A stretch of DNA of 64,000 nucleotides from contig OV277868.1 of NCBI GenBank assembly GCA_922989275.2, positions 20,270,291 through 20,334,290 of the forward strand. Direction: 5' to 3'. Below the pieces are notes generated by a model. That model was not told the DNA's origin. It saw nothing but the letters and a program-made list of their open reading frames with translations, and did no database searches. Below, one piece after another: positions 1 to 10,343 of this stretch (position 1 is the first letter of the stretch; every line of letters starts with the position of its first letter). Source of the DNA: Gari tellinella (taxonomy: Eukaryota > Mollusca > Bivalvia > Cardiida > Psammobiidae). Made by a program: the position numbers and the translations under genes.

Positions 1-300
1 TGGTGATAATCCACTGCAGTGGATTACCAAGTGATTATTCTATTTATTATATACATTTTATTGACGTTTTTACGCGTTTGTACACGTAGTTGGTAAACAC
101 ACACAATTTATTGTTTATATGCGCGACGTCACTAAAGATATTTTGACGTGACGTCACAAAATGTGATATCTTAACTAATGATGATATCAACTATGACGAT
201 ATGAAATTTATCTAAATGAGTAATCTCTATAGATAGGTACATGTATATACAAACATATTTACAGCATTTGAAAAGCAAAACGTCATCCACACTGTATATC
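1..300. repeat. Dispersed AT-rich repeat, related to 19060-19130 and 22440-22520
   Basis: The window starts with TGATAATCCACTGCAGTGGA, a short palindrome also present at about 19100, and continues into GATATC-rich sequence with ATGAAATTTATCTAA and AATCTCTATA that recurs at about 22470-22500. It lies in a PEBP intron; no coding seen. Confidence 0.45.
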
Positions 301-308
301 ATTTACAG

Positions 309-429
309 AGATGGACATGACAAACAGACCCATACTGCCAAACCCCGCTGGTCTGACCGTGGGTGTAAATGTGGACTTCGTCAACCTGCCGATAACGTAC
401 TCCGTATGCTGTGAAGTTACAGAACTCCC
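309..429 (+). CDS. PEBP-family gene, internal exon A (5'-most visible exon)
   Basis: This exon is bounded by a TTTACAG acceptor and a CCC|GTAAGT donor. It reads xAG then ATGGACATG... through a 39-codon open frame and ends with two bases of a split codon. The peptide (MDMTNRPILPNPAG..., then NLPITYSVCCEVTELP) has no obvious domain by itself and forms the N-terminal extension before the PEBP fold. Splicing to the exon at 3034 completes a Pro codon. The entering phase shows that at least one more exon, probably encoding a signal peptide, lies left of the window. The assignment rests on splice phase and on the clear PEBP homology of the next four exons. The exact start of translation is not in the window, although the ATG at 311 could serve. 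Confidence 0.6.
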
Positions 430-769
430 GTAAGTCAAAGTTTTGTCGTACGAAGTTTTATGAAACGGGCCCCTGCCTCGTACAAAATAGACGATGTTAT
501 TCGTTGCCGTTTAAACGCACACGAAACGCAAATGCGATACTAACATGCAGACAAATACATTTATATAAAAGTATTCTCACGATTATTTTGATATGCGTTT
601 GCAAACAGTTAGGACCCTTATCAGACGCCAGGATACCCGGCGTCTTATCTGGCTCCAAACTGTTTGTACACGTAGTTGGTAAACGTGTTTATTGGAAAGT
701 GATTATTTCTTCTCTACTGTCACTCTGTGGCTCTCTTAACTTTTGTCTCTCATTTAACTTTTGGTTAAG

Positions 770-1019
770 TACAGTGGAGAAAATGTTATTCTTTCCCGTT
801 TAAACGCAAACGAAACGCAAACGCATTGTACTAAAATGCAGGAAATGACAACTTTTGACAATTCTGAATGCTAATTTTAACCTTGATGGCAAACCATTTG
901 GGGCTTGATCAGACAACGGGTTACCCGGCGTCTGATCTGACACTAAACTGTTTGCATTGGAAATAATATATTAAACATAAACCCGTTTATTGGGAAAGAA
1001 TAACATTTTCTCCACTGTA
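770..1019 (+). repeat. MITE-A copy 1 (about 250 bp)
   Basis: MITE-A is defined by TACAGTGGAGAA...TTCTCCACTGTA inverted ends (TA probably the duplicated target), AAACGCAAACG-type and AAACGCGTTTATTGGGAAAG subterminal blocks, and a central palindrome CAAACTGTTTG.../CAGACG.... This copy is complete, somewhat diverged, in the PEBP intron. Orientation + means the CCCGTTTAAACGC side comes first. Confidence 0.85.
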
Positions 1020-1638
1020 TGTTTATACCATTGGCATACATACGAGACGTACATGTAGATGCGGGATGCATATTGTGACTGTCCTGTCCATGCGTGCGCG
1101 CACGCACATGCGTGCATCAGCAACACGTTCTCGAATACTTCGGAAAGTACACTGTTTTTGTCTTGGACTATGCTCTACCTCCAAGAATTACGAAAACGTA
1201 CTTTGATTTGACCTTGGGTCTTTGGACTAAAAATAAATTTGATAGATGTAAGCATGGGTGTAACAGTCATTCGATCTCTATAATATACGGTGTGAAAAGT
1301 AGTCCAAAATACATGTTTCGGAGTTGATTACAAATTCAAGTTTTTTACCCAGTAAACTGTCGCTGTGTGCTAAAACGAACACTTATAAGACATTAAAAAT
1401 AAACAATGCAACTTTTTATCATTAAAGCATTTTTTTAAAAAAAATAGGTCGCGCATTTTTATTTCAACCTTATTACACGCCATAGCAACCGTTAGCTAGT
1501 CGCTAGGTCGGTATCTCTCCGGCGGAGACTCCGCCCTCTTTCTAACTGGCTGGAACCAGTTTCGATTTGTAGGTTCATCGAGGGATGAATACGATTACAT
1601 AAAGACTTTACAGGGTGAATATAAATATTTATATATAA

Positions 1639-1905
1639 GGGGTGCCTCCATGACCTAGTGATATAGTTACTGTGACTTACATCACTAAGCTCCTCACCGC
1701 TGTGAGTTCGAATTCAAGTAGGGTCGAATCCCAGTAGGGTCGTTCGGATTTTCCATGTGGGGAAGCCTTCCAGCTGGCTTGCGGAAGGTCGGTGGTTCTA
1801 ACCAGGAGCCGATTTGTGCCTGAACAGTGCATAAAGGGCTTCTGGGGTCTTCATCCACCTGTAATAAGCTGGACGTTGCGATATCACTGAAATACTGTTA
1901 AAAGC
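1639..1905 (+). repeat. tRNA-derived SINE with a conserved central domain (bivalve type)
   Basis: The head has a box-A-like GACCTAGTGATATAG and box-B-like GTGAGTTCGAATTC. The body includes TTTTCCATGTGGGGAAGCC, TCCAGCTGGCTTGCGGAAGG and TCGGTGGTTCTAACCAGG, a block I associate with the conserved central domain of bivalve SINEs (inference from memory). The tail decays into AAAGCGATTTAAAATCATAA. It is in a PEBP intron. Confidence 0.7.
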
Positions 1906-2364
1906 GATTTAAAATCATAACGAATTCAGTTACATGTACTTATATAACATACACAAATACCATGCCATACGTGTACTATTACCTCAGTCCCCTATATGGC
2001 ATATACAAACACTATAACAACAACACGGTGCCATAACATAACCCCAGTCATTTAAAGAGCCTATACAAACAACAAAACAACAACACCGCTGAATGACATA
2101 CAACCTCAGTCATAAAAGGGGGACAAACATCACAACAACACCGCGCGATAGCAGTATTTGAAAAAGGACTATTCTAATAAGAATGCGCTACAATGAGTTG
2201 GTTCGAGATAAAAACAAATGTTGTCTTGTTTTAAACTACAGTCAAACTTCGATATCTCGAATTCGGTTTTGTCGAACTAGCCCGTATTTCAAAGTTAAAA
2301 CAAGCCACGTTTTGACTGTGAAATATGGGTATGTTCGACTTCACCGAGCATCAGATAATGCAGT

Positions 2365-2901
2365 TACAGTGGAGAATCTGTTATTCTTTCCCGTTTAAAC
2401 GCAAACGTACGCAAACGCAAAGCACTAAAACGTAGAAAAGAACAACTTTTGGACAATTCTGATAATTCTTGTTTATCTTGGTGGCAAACAGTTTGGAGCC
2501 TGATCTGGCTCCAAACTGTTTGCACTGCAAATAATAGTTTTAGCGTACAGTACTGAATCTTATTAAATTAACAATTTTTGCGATTCGCTTGCAATTCGAT
2601 GGCAATTCGATGGCGATTCGCTTGCGATTTCAAAATACTTATTTACCCTCGGATAAGTTTTCTTGAGTGGTGTATCTCACAAATGTTCGCAAATATGCCT
2701 TCGTTAATTTTTTCGATTCCATTTTTGTCACAACCGCTTCTGAAAACTCGCGTTAAAGTATTCAAACGTAGGATTTGTTTTTTGAAGCGCCCGATTCGAT
2801 GGCAATTCGATGGCAATTCGCTTGCGATTATCAATTTAATTTAATAAGGTTCAGTACTGTAAACGCGTTTATTGGCAAAGAGTAACAGATTCTCCACTGT
2901 A
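2365..2901 (+). repeat. MITE-A copy 2, split by a MITE-B
   Basis: The left part begins TACAGTGGAGAATCTG at 2365 and stops at ...TTTTAGCG; the right part resumes AAACGCGTTTATTGG at 2862 and ends CTCCACTGTA at 2901. The interruption is the MITE-B at 2548-2859. Confidence 0.88.
2548..2859 (+). repeat. MITE-B copy 1, nested in MITE-A copy 2
   Basis: 312 bp with CAGTACTGAA...TTCAGTACTG ends and AATC(T/C)TATTAAATTAA subterminal repeats, flanked on both sides by TA (2546-2547 and 2860-2861), which fits a TA target duplication. The interior is rich in GCAATTCGATGG / CTTGCGATT subrepeats. No ORF of its own. Confidence 0.85.
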
Positions 2902-3033
2902 ATATGTCGAACTATCGGATAGTTCGAGTTAAGCGAGTTCGAAGTATCGAAGTTCGACTGTATTTCATTGAGGGCGCTATGACAACGTTGTTGCATGTGT
3001 ACGTTTTCTAGACTGTGTTTTATATTACAACAG

Positions 3034-3164
3034 GAGAAGTGAGTTTTCATTAAATCCGTATGATGATACAGTATACAACACGGCCTTAGTTCGTTCAGCC
3101 AACAGTCCGACAATCACCTTCAAAAAAGCTGGGCCGCTTTTTTATCCACGACCAAGCTTTGCTG
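3034..3164 (+). CDS. PEBP-family gene, exon B (start of PEBP fold)
   Basis: The acceptor is ATTACAACAG|G and the donor is GCTG|GTGAGT. In phase with exon A it encodes PRSEFSLNPYDDTVYNTALV, then SANSPTITFKKAGPLFYPRP and SFAG. The stretch SPTITFKKAG matches the family's 'P.v.f' strand that precedes the substrate-binding DPD segment. The exon leaves one base (G), which joins GT of the next exon to make Gly. A downstream alternative acceptor (GATACAG at about 3072) is possible but would break the frame set by exon A. Confidence 0.72.
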
Positions 3165-3241
3165 GTGAGTTTTGTTCCTCAACGAAGAAGTTTTCTATAT
3201 TCAGTAAAACCTCTCTATTACGACCACTAAATTATATTAGT

Positions 3242-3335
3242 TATTAGGTATTTTCGACAGGTGACTGCTAAAAACAAGGTGACAGGAGCTTTCTGTTTTA
3301 CTGTCACGTTGTTTTAAGCTGATCACACGCCGCGT
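3242..3335. repeat. Imperfect hairpin of the 'GCTTTCTGTTTTACTGTCA' type
   Basis: An inverted repeat around AGGTGACAGGAGCTTTCTG / TTTACTGTCACGTTGTTTTA with AGGTGACTGC / AGCTGATCAC flanks. Similar hairpins occur at 34955-35030, 53480-53550 and a degraded one near 26040. In a PEBP intron. Confidence 0.4.
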
Positions 3336-3783
3336 AACGCAGCATCTGACCAGCACCCGATCTGTTTGATCTGAGTAAGAACGATATATTACTTATTCAA
3401 TTTACCTGAAACGAACCCATTGCCCCATCTATACGCTTTTTAACACCTTTAATGTGGATCTATTCCTCCACAGAACAACATATTTCCAATGCACACAGTC
3501 ATGAATATCCACTATAAGAAATAACCTACGTATAACAGGTTATATAGCTTAAAGCAGGCTGTAATTGCTGCGTTACTTTCAAGCTGCTTAAGTGATCACT
3601 TGTCTTCAAAATTACAAACAGTCAATGGGGTTGTTGTTTAACTTTGCAAATATTTTAAGCAGAACGGACGAAGATGCATTTATAGAATAAGGTCTTCGAC
3701 TTTTAGTGTAAGTCACTGTGGGGTAAAAAGCTGTTTTATACCAGTTCAATTGAACGGGTGGGTAACTTATAATTTGTTAAAAC

Positions 3784-4026
3784 ATTCAACCCTAGCGGTG
3801 AGTATATTCGTCATTTACAAACAGTGTACATGTGAGGATAACACCTGTCCAATGCAAACAGTGTAGACCCTGATCAGAGGGCTCCTTAAGGAGCCCTCTG
3901 CCCAGGGTATTCACTGTTTGTCATTTTGATATCTATTGTTCAACTCAACCCTAAAAAGTCATAAATGGACTAGGCATATTTTGAAATTGGAATTGTCCAT
4001 TAAAAGTTTCAGGGTTGAATGAGTTA
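3784..4026 (+). repeat. MITE-F copy 1 with GGGCTCC...GGAGCCC palindrome
   Basis: Ends resemble TCAACCCTAG... and ...GGGTTGAATGAGTTAA. The core at about 3855-3921 is GCAAACAGTGTAGACCCTGA, CAGAGGGCTCCTTAAGGAGC, CCTCTGCCCAGGG, ending CACTGTTTG. Right part shares GGAATTGTCCATTAAAAGTTT with the copies at 51465 and 58098. Confidence 0.7.
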
Positions 4027-4065
4027 AGCAACGCAATTCAGAGTATCCGTGAACTTTTATTTTTA

Positions 4066-4125
4066 AATGGCAAACTGTCTGGAGCAGCCAAACTATTTTC
4101 AAGGGACATTATTTTCTCCACTGTA
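4066..4125 (+). repeat. MITE-A 3' fragment
   Basis: GGCAAACTGTCTGGAGCAGC followed by ATTATTTTCTCCACTGTA; the palindrome is mostly lost. It lies 60 bp upstream of PEBP exon C. Confidence 0.55.
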
Positions 4126-4184
4126 TACTAAACGTTATTTTACACCATGTAGATACACGTGTATAACTTTTATTCTGTTGACAG

Positions 4185-4304
4185 GTGAAATGTACACTCT
4201 TATCACGGTGGATCCTGACGTACCGTTTGCGGCCGCCGGAACCCCAGACAGACCCATACTACACCAGATGGTTGTCAATATTATGGATGGAGATATAAAT
4301 ACAG
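4185..4304 (+). CDS. PEBP-family gene, exon C (DPD ligand-binding motif)
   Basis: This exon holds the diagnostic PEBP motif. The peptide GEMYTLITVDPDVPF aligns with the family consensus YTL...DPDAPS, whose acidic and aromatic residues line the small anion/phospholipid head-group pocket. It is followed by RPILHQMVVNIMDGDINTG, matching the 'hwlv.Ni.g.di..G' segment, with the His of the pocket preserved in LHQMVVN. The acceptor GTTGACAG|GT and donor ACAG|GTTTGG keep phase with exons B and D. PEBP proteins bind phospholipids or act as kinase or protease regulators in animals; which role applies here cannot be told from sequence. A degraded MITE-A tail ends about 60 bp upstream of the acceptor. 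Confidence 0.88.
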
Positions 4305-4367
4305 GTTTGGTTAATAGTTTACTGTCTTTGGTTGGTTTAACATTACTTTTAACCCGTCTCATGCCGA

Positions 4368-4790
4368 CTGGGCTGCCAAATCTCAAATATTTTCCGAAAT
4401 CTTCGGATTTTTCTTTATTTCTCCGGACCTAAGGATTTTTTCCCGAAATCTTCGGATTTCTATTCTCTCTTTCAAAAATTGGAATTTTATATTTTTTACT
4501 TGACATAAGTGTCACACAGTTACGATCCAGATCAGACGCCGCGTGACGCGAGGTCTGATCTGGATCTGAACTGTTTGCATACTAAGGTAAGTGTTATAGA
4601 GCCTGGCAACGAAAGTGTTTAATGTACGATTCTTAAAATTGAGCTTGAAAATTTGGAAATGATACAAAAATATAGAAGACTGACAAGAGAAAACCCGGCT
4701 GGAATGTTACTTTGGTGTCACATATCATTGACTAGTTTCGTCCTTGTTTGGAAATTTGGAAATGTTTGGATTTTTTAGCAACTTTTGGTT
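4368..4790. repeat. MITE-I-like copy 1 (degraded) with CGCGTGACGCG palindrome
   Basis: GGGCTGCCAAATCTCAAATA and repeats of GAAATCTTCGGATTT at the left; the centre at 4515-4580 is a palindrome CAGTTACGATCCAGATCAGA / GACGCGAGGTCTGATCTGGA ending GAACTGTTTG. The right side has GGAAATTTGGAAATG. It is in a PEBP intron; boundaries are approximate. Confidence 0.45.
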
Positions 4791-5556
4791 TGTATGTGTG
4801 TGTATGGACAATTCCTTACCATGCACACAAAATGTTTGACCTCAGCGACCTTGACCTTTAACATTAAGCCTGCGTTTAGGTTTTAAAATCTGTGTTTAGG
4901 TTTATCAAAATGCTTATAACTCCTTTCATATTTGGCATGCATGTGTATATAGACAAGAACTTTCCACGAACACCAAAAAGTTCACCTCTTTGACCTTCAC
5001 CTCCACGTCTGCTTTTAGTTTCTAAATGTGCCGGAGGCGAGTTTTGTTGTCTCTCTGACATCTCTCGTTATAACCTGACTTACGTCATCATTTATCGTAC
5101 TAAGTTTTATGAAACGGGCCCCAGTCGCTTGGTAACCCGTCGTCTGATTACATGTAGGCCACAAACTGTTTGCCACTTTCATATATAATTTGATATCAAC
5201 ATTTTAATAATCAGTCACTTTCTATATCTATGTGCACTACGTGTGGTGCAAATAAACGGGGAATTATAACGTCATCTTCCCTGTAAAACTTTCTTATAAT
5301 TGATATTTTCGACAAAAAGACCGCATACTTCATAAATATACATGGACATGAAACTGGCAACACAATGGAGAAAATGTGATTCTTTTTCGTTTAAGCGAAG
5401 CAATGTTCAAACGCTACGGACAAAAAATGTAAAATATGACATTTCTTGAAATTATTGACAATGGTTTTTTAACATGATTGGTGAATGATTTGGAACCTGG
5501 TTCTAAAGGGGTATACATGTATCTAATCTTGTTCCAAATTGTTTAATACGTAGACT

Positions 5557-5806
5557 TACAGTGCAGAATCTGTTATTCTTTCCCGTTTAAACGCAAACGT
5601 ACGCAAACGCAAAGCACTAAAACGTAGAAAAGAACAACTTTTGGACAATTCTGATAATTCTTGTTTATCTTGGTGGCAAACAGTTTGGAGCCTGATCAGA
5701 CGGCGGGTTACCAGGCGTCTGATCTTGCTCCAAACTGTTTGCACGGCAAATAATAGTTTTAGCGTGAACGCGTTTATTGGGAAAGAATGACGTTTTCTCC
5801 ACTGTA
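5557..5806 (+). repeat. MITE-A copy 3 (250 bp)
   Basis: Complete copy from TACAGTGCAGAATCTG to TTTTCTCCACTGTA, palindrome GACGGCGGGTTACCAGGCGTC. The open frames crossing it are the repeat's own and recur in other copies. Confidence 0.85.
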
Positions 5807-6160
5807 TGGGCTTTAGCATCCACTTGTAGTACAATTGTATGTTATTATTTTCCATTAAACGCGTTTATGCTAGAACTGTTATTGCCATGTTTGGAGCCAG
5901 ATCAGACGCCCATAACCTGATAAGGCTCATGACAAACCGTTTTTCACTTATATTGAAATGGATATTTAGCTACAATGCTCTCTCTCTACAACGACAGCCA
6001 ATGGGAGACACATATTGCGTGTGTTGTTTCGGAGGGAGTCGTTATAGAGAGGGACCATTAAGACTTGGCTTATATTTGCAAACAGCTTGAATTCAGATCA
6101 GACGCCGCGTAACGCGGCGTCTGATCAGGATTCAAGCTGTTTGTCACTGGTCAATATTAT

Positions 6161-6327
6161 GAGGTTATTTAACAGTGTTGAGTACAATACTGAATTCTAT
6201 TGGACGAGTACACAGCAGTCATAACCATATTTGGACGAGGCGATAGCCGAGTCCAATATGGATTATGACTGCTGTGTTCGAGTCCAATTGAATTCAGTAT
6301 TGTACTCAACACTGTTAAATTACCTCT
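6161..6327. repeat. Long near-perfect palindrome (about 165 bp)
   Basis: GAGGTTATTTAACAGTGTTG at the left end matches the reverse complement of CAACACTGTTAAATTACCTC at the right; the arms continue through TACTGAATTC and GCAGTCATAACCATATT to a centre near CGAGGCGATAGCCGAG. It would form a hairpin of about 75 bp per arm. Confidence 0.85.
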
Positions 6328-6904
6328 TTATTTCACACCATAAAATTATAAAATGACAAAAGAAACCACATGCATTTTTTCCTATTTCATTCTAGCCTAG
6401 CCTTTGACTTCGAAATTTCCAAAAACAAATTACTGGGTTCCTTCCCTACACCGGCCCTCCCCTTACAACCAGTAGATCTATTTCAAATCTATAATCGTCT
6501 ACACGTATCATTTTGCATGATTTTCTGCTCTAGATCTAATTTTTAATCATTTATTCCATCAAGATACTCTTTTTAAACACATTAAAGGTGTAAGAAGTCT
6601 AACAAAGGGCAGTTTTATAACGAACTTTATGAATTACCTCCCTTTAATAGTGAAGAAACACCTAATTTTATTCCTCAAAAGCATTTTTATATTTTTTATT
6701 TTGTTTGTTATCATTATAAAACTTACTCATGTCCAATAAGGCATAAATTATCTATATGCATTTTGAAAACTTACATTCGGATAAACAAAAATTATATTCA
6801 TAACATGGAAAAAAATTTAAAACGTCAAAAACGTTATTTACTGTATAGATCTAATTTATGACCTTTGAACGTTAACGCGTCAAAACGTCTACAACATTTT
6901 GTTT

Positions 6905-7050
6905 ATCGTTACGTCATTAAATTAGATAGATATTGCAAATGTAAGCCAAATCTTATTTTTCCCTCCCTATAACGTCTCGCTCCGAGCAACACACACAATA
7001 TGTGTCTCCAATTGGGTGTCGTTGTAGAGATGGAACACTGTAGCAGACAA
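6905..7050 (-). repeat. MITE-C fragment, reverse orientation
   Basis: CCCTCCCTATAACGTCTCGC ... GGGTGTCGTTGTAGAGATGG followed by AACACTGTA, the reverse complement of the MITE-C left end. Open frames here are repeat shadows. Confidence 0.6.
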
Positions 7051-7534
7051 TGGTGAAATACCAAGGGAAGTAACTCTTGACAGAGTGTCGGAAGAGTTGT
7101 CCAGTCCAATATGAAAAATATAGATTTTTTGGATCCGAGTCCAATATGAGAATAATATGGCCTTCTGGGATAGCTTTTTTAAATTCCGGTACAATATAGG
7201 GTTCTCTTGTACCGTCACGTGGTAGAAAGAGGGGCTTTCGATTGGTTTAATCGATGTAGGTGTGAAATAAATGTATTCTATCAAAATCTCCACTTATATG
7301 TACCTGTGAGAGAAAACAGCAGACGACAATCTTAAGCAGACGATATTGCTGCATGTACGGCGAGTGTCGTTGTAAGGGGGGGTCGTTGTTGGGAGGGCCG
7401 TTGTAGAGAGGGAACGCTGTATTTCAAAACATATTGATTTTCTTTATTTAACTGTCATGCGTTTCGTTTGTGTTAAAACGGGAAAGCAATATTTCAGAAA
7501 AGCCAAACAAATGACGTGCATTGTTCTACTACAG

Positions 7535-7685
7535 GTAACGTCACACAGACATACAGTGGCCCGTCACCGCCTGATGACAACCCTCATCAATACTACTTCC
7601 TACTCTACAAACAGGAAATGACGTTGGACCCTGCTGAGATGCCAACTTACGCCGCAGATACCTGCAGTGGCGGTTTAGTAGGAAG
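7535..7685 (+). CDS. PEBP-family gene, exon D (GP..P...HRY-like motif)
   Basis: The acceptor is CTACTACAG|GT and the donor is GGAAG|GTAAAA. The peptide GNVTQTYSGPSPPDDNPHQY continues into YFLLYKQEMTLDPAEMP. This is the family's second signature, 'Y.gP.Pp...HrY.f.ly.q', with the HQYYF taking the place of HRYVF. It ends with two bases of an Arg codon completed by the last exon. An NVT sequon is consistent with a secreted or lumenal protein, in line with the hydrophobic tail encoded by the last exon. Confidence 0.9.
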
Positions 7686-7827
7686 GTAAAAGCACTTTGT
7701 TACGTGTGTAAGATGCACTTATAATAAAGCATGATATTTTCTCGACAACAGATGTTCGCTCGAACAATTTTTTGCCGGGTAAGGCGATGAGAAGTGCCTT
7801 GCTTGATCTGGCTTCAAGCTGTTGATC

Positions 7828-8600
7828 GTATAGTTTAGATTAACTCATTGAGCCCTAGTGACGCATATACATGTATGTGTCATTGACCAAACGTGTTAAT
7901 CATTTGACGACAGCGCTTGTGCTGCTGATTTCACCGTCGCCGCCCCGTATAATCTAATTATTTGACGACAGCTTCTGTAGCGTGTTCAATGACCATTGTT
8001 CACTGTTTAGGTTAACAGTTTGTGTCCCGTGTGCAGTGTGCAGAGTAGAGTAGAAAAATCGTTTTCTTTCCAAATAACCGCGTTTACGCTTAAACTATTA
8101 TTTGCATTGCAAACATTTTGAAGCCAGATCAGACGCCGGGTAACCCGGCGTCTGATCAGGCTCCAAACTGTTTGCCACTCAAATTAAAACTGGTAGTCGG
8201 AATTGTCAAAAGGTTATCATTTTCTATATTTCATTGTAATGCGTAGACGCAAATGCATTTGAACGAAAGAAATACGTTTTCTCGACTGTATTTCAGATCG
8301 ATAGCCAATTGCAATCGATGGCCATCGGCGGCCATCGATTTCTTTACTAAACTCATCACTGTTGACTTCACCGTTACCGCCCCGCATAATCTAATTATTA
8401 GACGACACCGCTTCTGTTTACTTCCCCGTTACCGCCCTGCAGAATCTAAACATTTCACGACACAATTTGTCACCGTCACCGTTGCTGTCCCGCTTTCTGG
8501 CCAACTTTCGCTGTTCAAGTTACGGCCTTATGATAGAAAAGGGACGCCATTTGAACACCGAAAGGAGACCTCAGATTCTGTAACATCTGTTTGAAAAATT
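7828..8600 (+). repeat. MITE-J composite containing a diverged MITE-A (copy 4, about 8041-8290)
   Basis: Sequence around GTTTGTGTCCCGTGTGCAGT (left) and TATTTCAGATCGATAGCC, GATGGCCATCGGCGGCCATC (right) flanks a reverse MITE-A ending TTTTCTCGACTGTA at 8290. The same junctions recur in opposite orientation at 14110-14480. The rest (8340-8530) holds repeated 'CACCGTTACCGCCC...AATCTAA' units. No coding supported. Confidence 0.6.
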
Positions 8601-8776
8601 TTTTTTATACAATAGAGGATGAAAAGCATTTTCTTAAACTTTAGATCTTGACGCCTAGCTTTTAACAGTTATTATCATGATCTAATAAGTCACAGTCAAT
8701 TAACAATAGACTCCTGATATTAGAAAATAGTAATATGTACTATACAACGAAGTCACACATGTTACTTTACTGGTGG

Positions 8777-9127
8777 TACAGCGCTTCCTCTCTACAACGA
8801 CACCCGATGGGAGACACAGATTGTGTGCGTTGTTCGGAGGGAGTCGTTATAGGGAGGGAACTTATTTTACATTTGCAAACAGCTTGAATCCAGATCAGAC
8901 GCCGCGTAACGCGGCGTCTGATCTGGATTCAAGCTGTTTGTCATTTGTCATTATGGTTTTTTCTGTCAAACTGTCATTTATGTAAGAAAAACGTTAGACA
9001 ACAATTTTAAGTAGACGATGATGCATTAGTGCAAGCATAAAACATAATTTTCTTGGGAACAGCGGCGAATGTCGTTGTTAGGAGGGAGTCGTTGTTCGGA
9101 GGGCCGTTGTAGAGAGGGAACGCTGTA
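8777..9127 (+). repeat. MITE-C copy 2 (351 bp, complete)
   Basis: Ends are TACAGCGCTTCCTCTCTACA and its inverse GTAGAGAGGGAACGCTGTA. The interior carries a palindrome AGCTTGAATCCAGATCAGAC / GCCGCGTAACGCGGC and its complement. It is in the last PEBP intron, 53 bp before exon E. Confidence 0.8.
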
Positions 9128-9179
9128 TTATGGGCCGGAGACCTTATATTGAAAATAAACTATTGTCATTGTATTTCAG

Positions 9180-9441
9180 GTGCCTTTACAACATCAACAA
9201 ACTCGTTGAAGACAAAAACCTCACCTTGGTAGGAGCAAACTGGTTGAAGGCGACTAACGATGATTATGTCATCTATAGACAACTGGATACGTCAGATCCG
9301 GATGCTGTAAACAGCACGTGCTATGGCCGACAATCGTACGATGACCCATGCCCTACGTCAACAGCGTCGGCTGCGTTTGTTCCTTACATTTTATTACTTC
9401 TTGCGGCTATACTTGGATCAAGGTTGAGGGAAACCGTTTAA
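9180..9441 (+). CDS. PEBP-family gene, terminal exon E with hydrophobic C-tail
   Basis: The acceptor is GTATTTCAG|G and the frame ends at TAA (9439-9441). The first half gives CLYNINKLVEDKNLTLVGAN, then WLKATNDDYVIYRQL, matching the family's C-terminal 'f....yvGanf....dd....yrql' strand-helix region. The rest is an unusual extension: a Cys-containing Ser/Thr/Pro/Asp-rich linker (about 30 residues) followed by AAFVPYILLLLAAILG and a short RLRETV end. That resembles a GPI-attachment signal or a single membrane segment. Typical PEBPs are soluble and about 185-210 aa. The visible coding sequence alone is about 260 aa. An inverted-repeat element (MITE-C) ends about 50 bp before the acceptor. Confidence 0.88.
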
Positions 9442-9515
9442 GTGTGGAGATATACTTACTTACCAGCATTGCACAGTTCAGAAAACGACATGAAGTAAAA
9501 TCTTTGTATTAGATC

Positions 9516-9930
9516 TACAGAGCTTCCTCTCTACAACGGCCCTCCCAACAACGACCCCCTCCTTACAACGACTCCCTCCTTACAACGACCCTCCCAACAA
9601 CGACTCCCTCTCTATAAACGGCCCTCCCAACAACGACTCCCTCTCTACAACGACCCTCCCAACAACGACTTCCTTTCTACAACGACCCTCCCAACAACGA
9701 CTCCCTCCTTACAACGACCATTGTCACAGTTCCTTTAACAGGACAATTATGTCTAACGTTTTAAAATTGCAATAACGTCTGCTTAAAACTGTCGTCTGCT
9801 GTTTTTCTCAAAGTAACATAATGGACATTTTGACAGAATTTCTTTTAATGAGGAGTGACAAAGAGCTTGAATCGAGACCAGACGCCGCGTTACGCGGCGT
9901 CTGATCTCGATTCAAGCTCTTTGCAAATGT
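9516..9930 (-). repeat. MITE-C copy 3, with an expanded terminal minisatellite
   Basis: Reverse copy starting TACAGAGCTTCCTCTCTACA; the terminal block CCCTCCCAACAACGACTCCC is repeated about five times with variation between 9536 and 9720. The palindrome (AAAGAGCTTGAATCGAGACC ... CGCGTTACGCG) is at 9851-9925. It begins about 75 bp after the PEBP stop and so may lie in the 3' UTR. Confidence 0.75.
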
Positions 9931-10310
9931 TTGCTTAACTGACATCTTGCTTTAAGCTGACACAGGTCTTTAATACACTCAATTAGCCTTCGTATCAGTG
10001 GTTTTACATGTAATAGAGAAATAATACTGTATACGAATAGTGAAGACCCAGTTGTGTTTACACTGTTTGCTGATGTCGAAGTCCAGAGAAAGAAATCAAA
10101 TCAAGTTAACGTTCTAAACGACATGGGTGAATGTGTGATACTGTTGCAATATATTTGTTTTAGATGAGACTTTGAAAACATTCTAAACCTATTTATGCCT
10201 AGTGGATTATTCCATGCTAATATATAAGAGTTGTCCATTTGTTATCTAAGTTGCCACTGGCCTAAATTTTCATTCATTTTGTTTCATATTGAAAATTCTA
10301 TCAGCAAACA

Positions 10311-10343
10311 GTCACGGGGGGTGGGGGGGGGGGGGGGGGGGGC
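10311..10343 (+). repeat. Poly-G tract
   Basis: An almost uninterrupted run of about 28 G after CACGGGGGGTG, directly before the hairpin at 10344-10536. Such tracts are length-unstable and error-prone in sequencing. Confidence 0.9.

Larger units (their letters stand above)
5966..7427 (+). repeat. MITE-C copy 1, apparently split by inserted repeats
   Basis: The left half starts TACAATGCTCTCTCTCTACA and includes GGAGGGAGTCGTTATAGAGA with a CGCGTAACGCG palindrome at 6078-6148. The right half (about 7300-7427) is AGCAGACGACAATCTTAAGC ... GTTGTAGAGAGGGAACGCTG. Between lie a long palindrome (6161-6327), AT-rich sequence and a reverse MITE-C fragment. The nesting order is inferred. Confidence 0.55.

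Noticed and set aside
2578..2844. Open frames of 60-90 codons in MITE-B (also at 46573-46839)
   Set aside because: They recur in every MITE-B copy in both directions, composed of GAATTGCCATCG-type subrepeats; no start context or domain.
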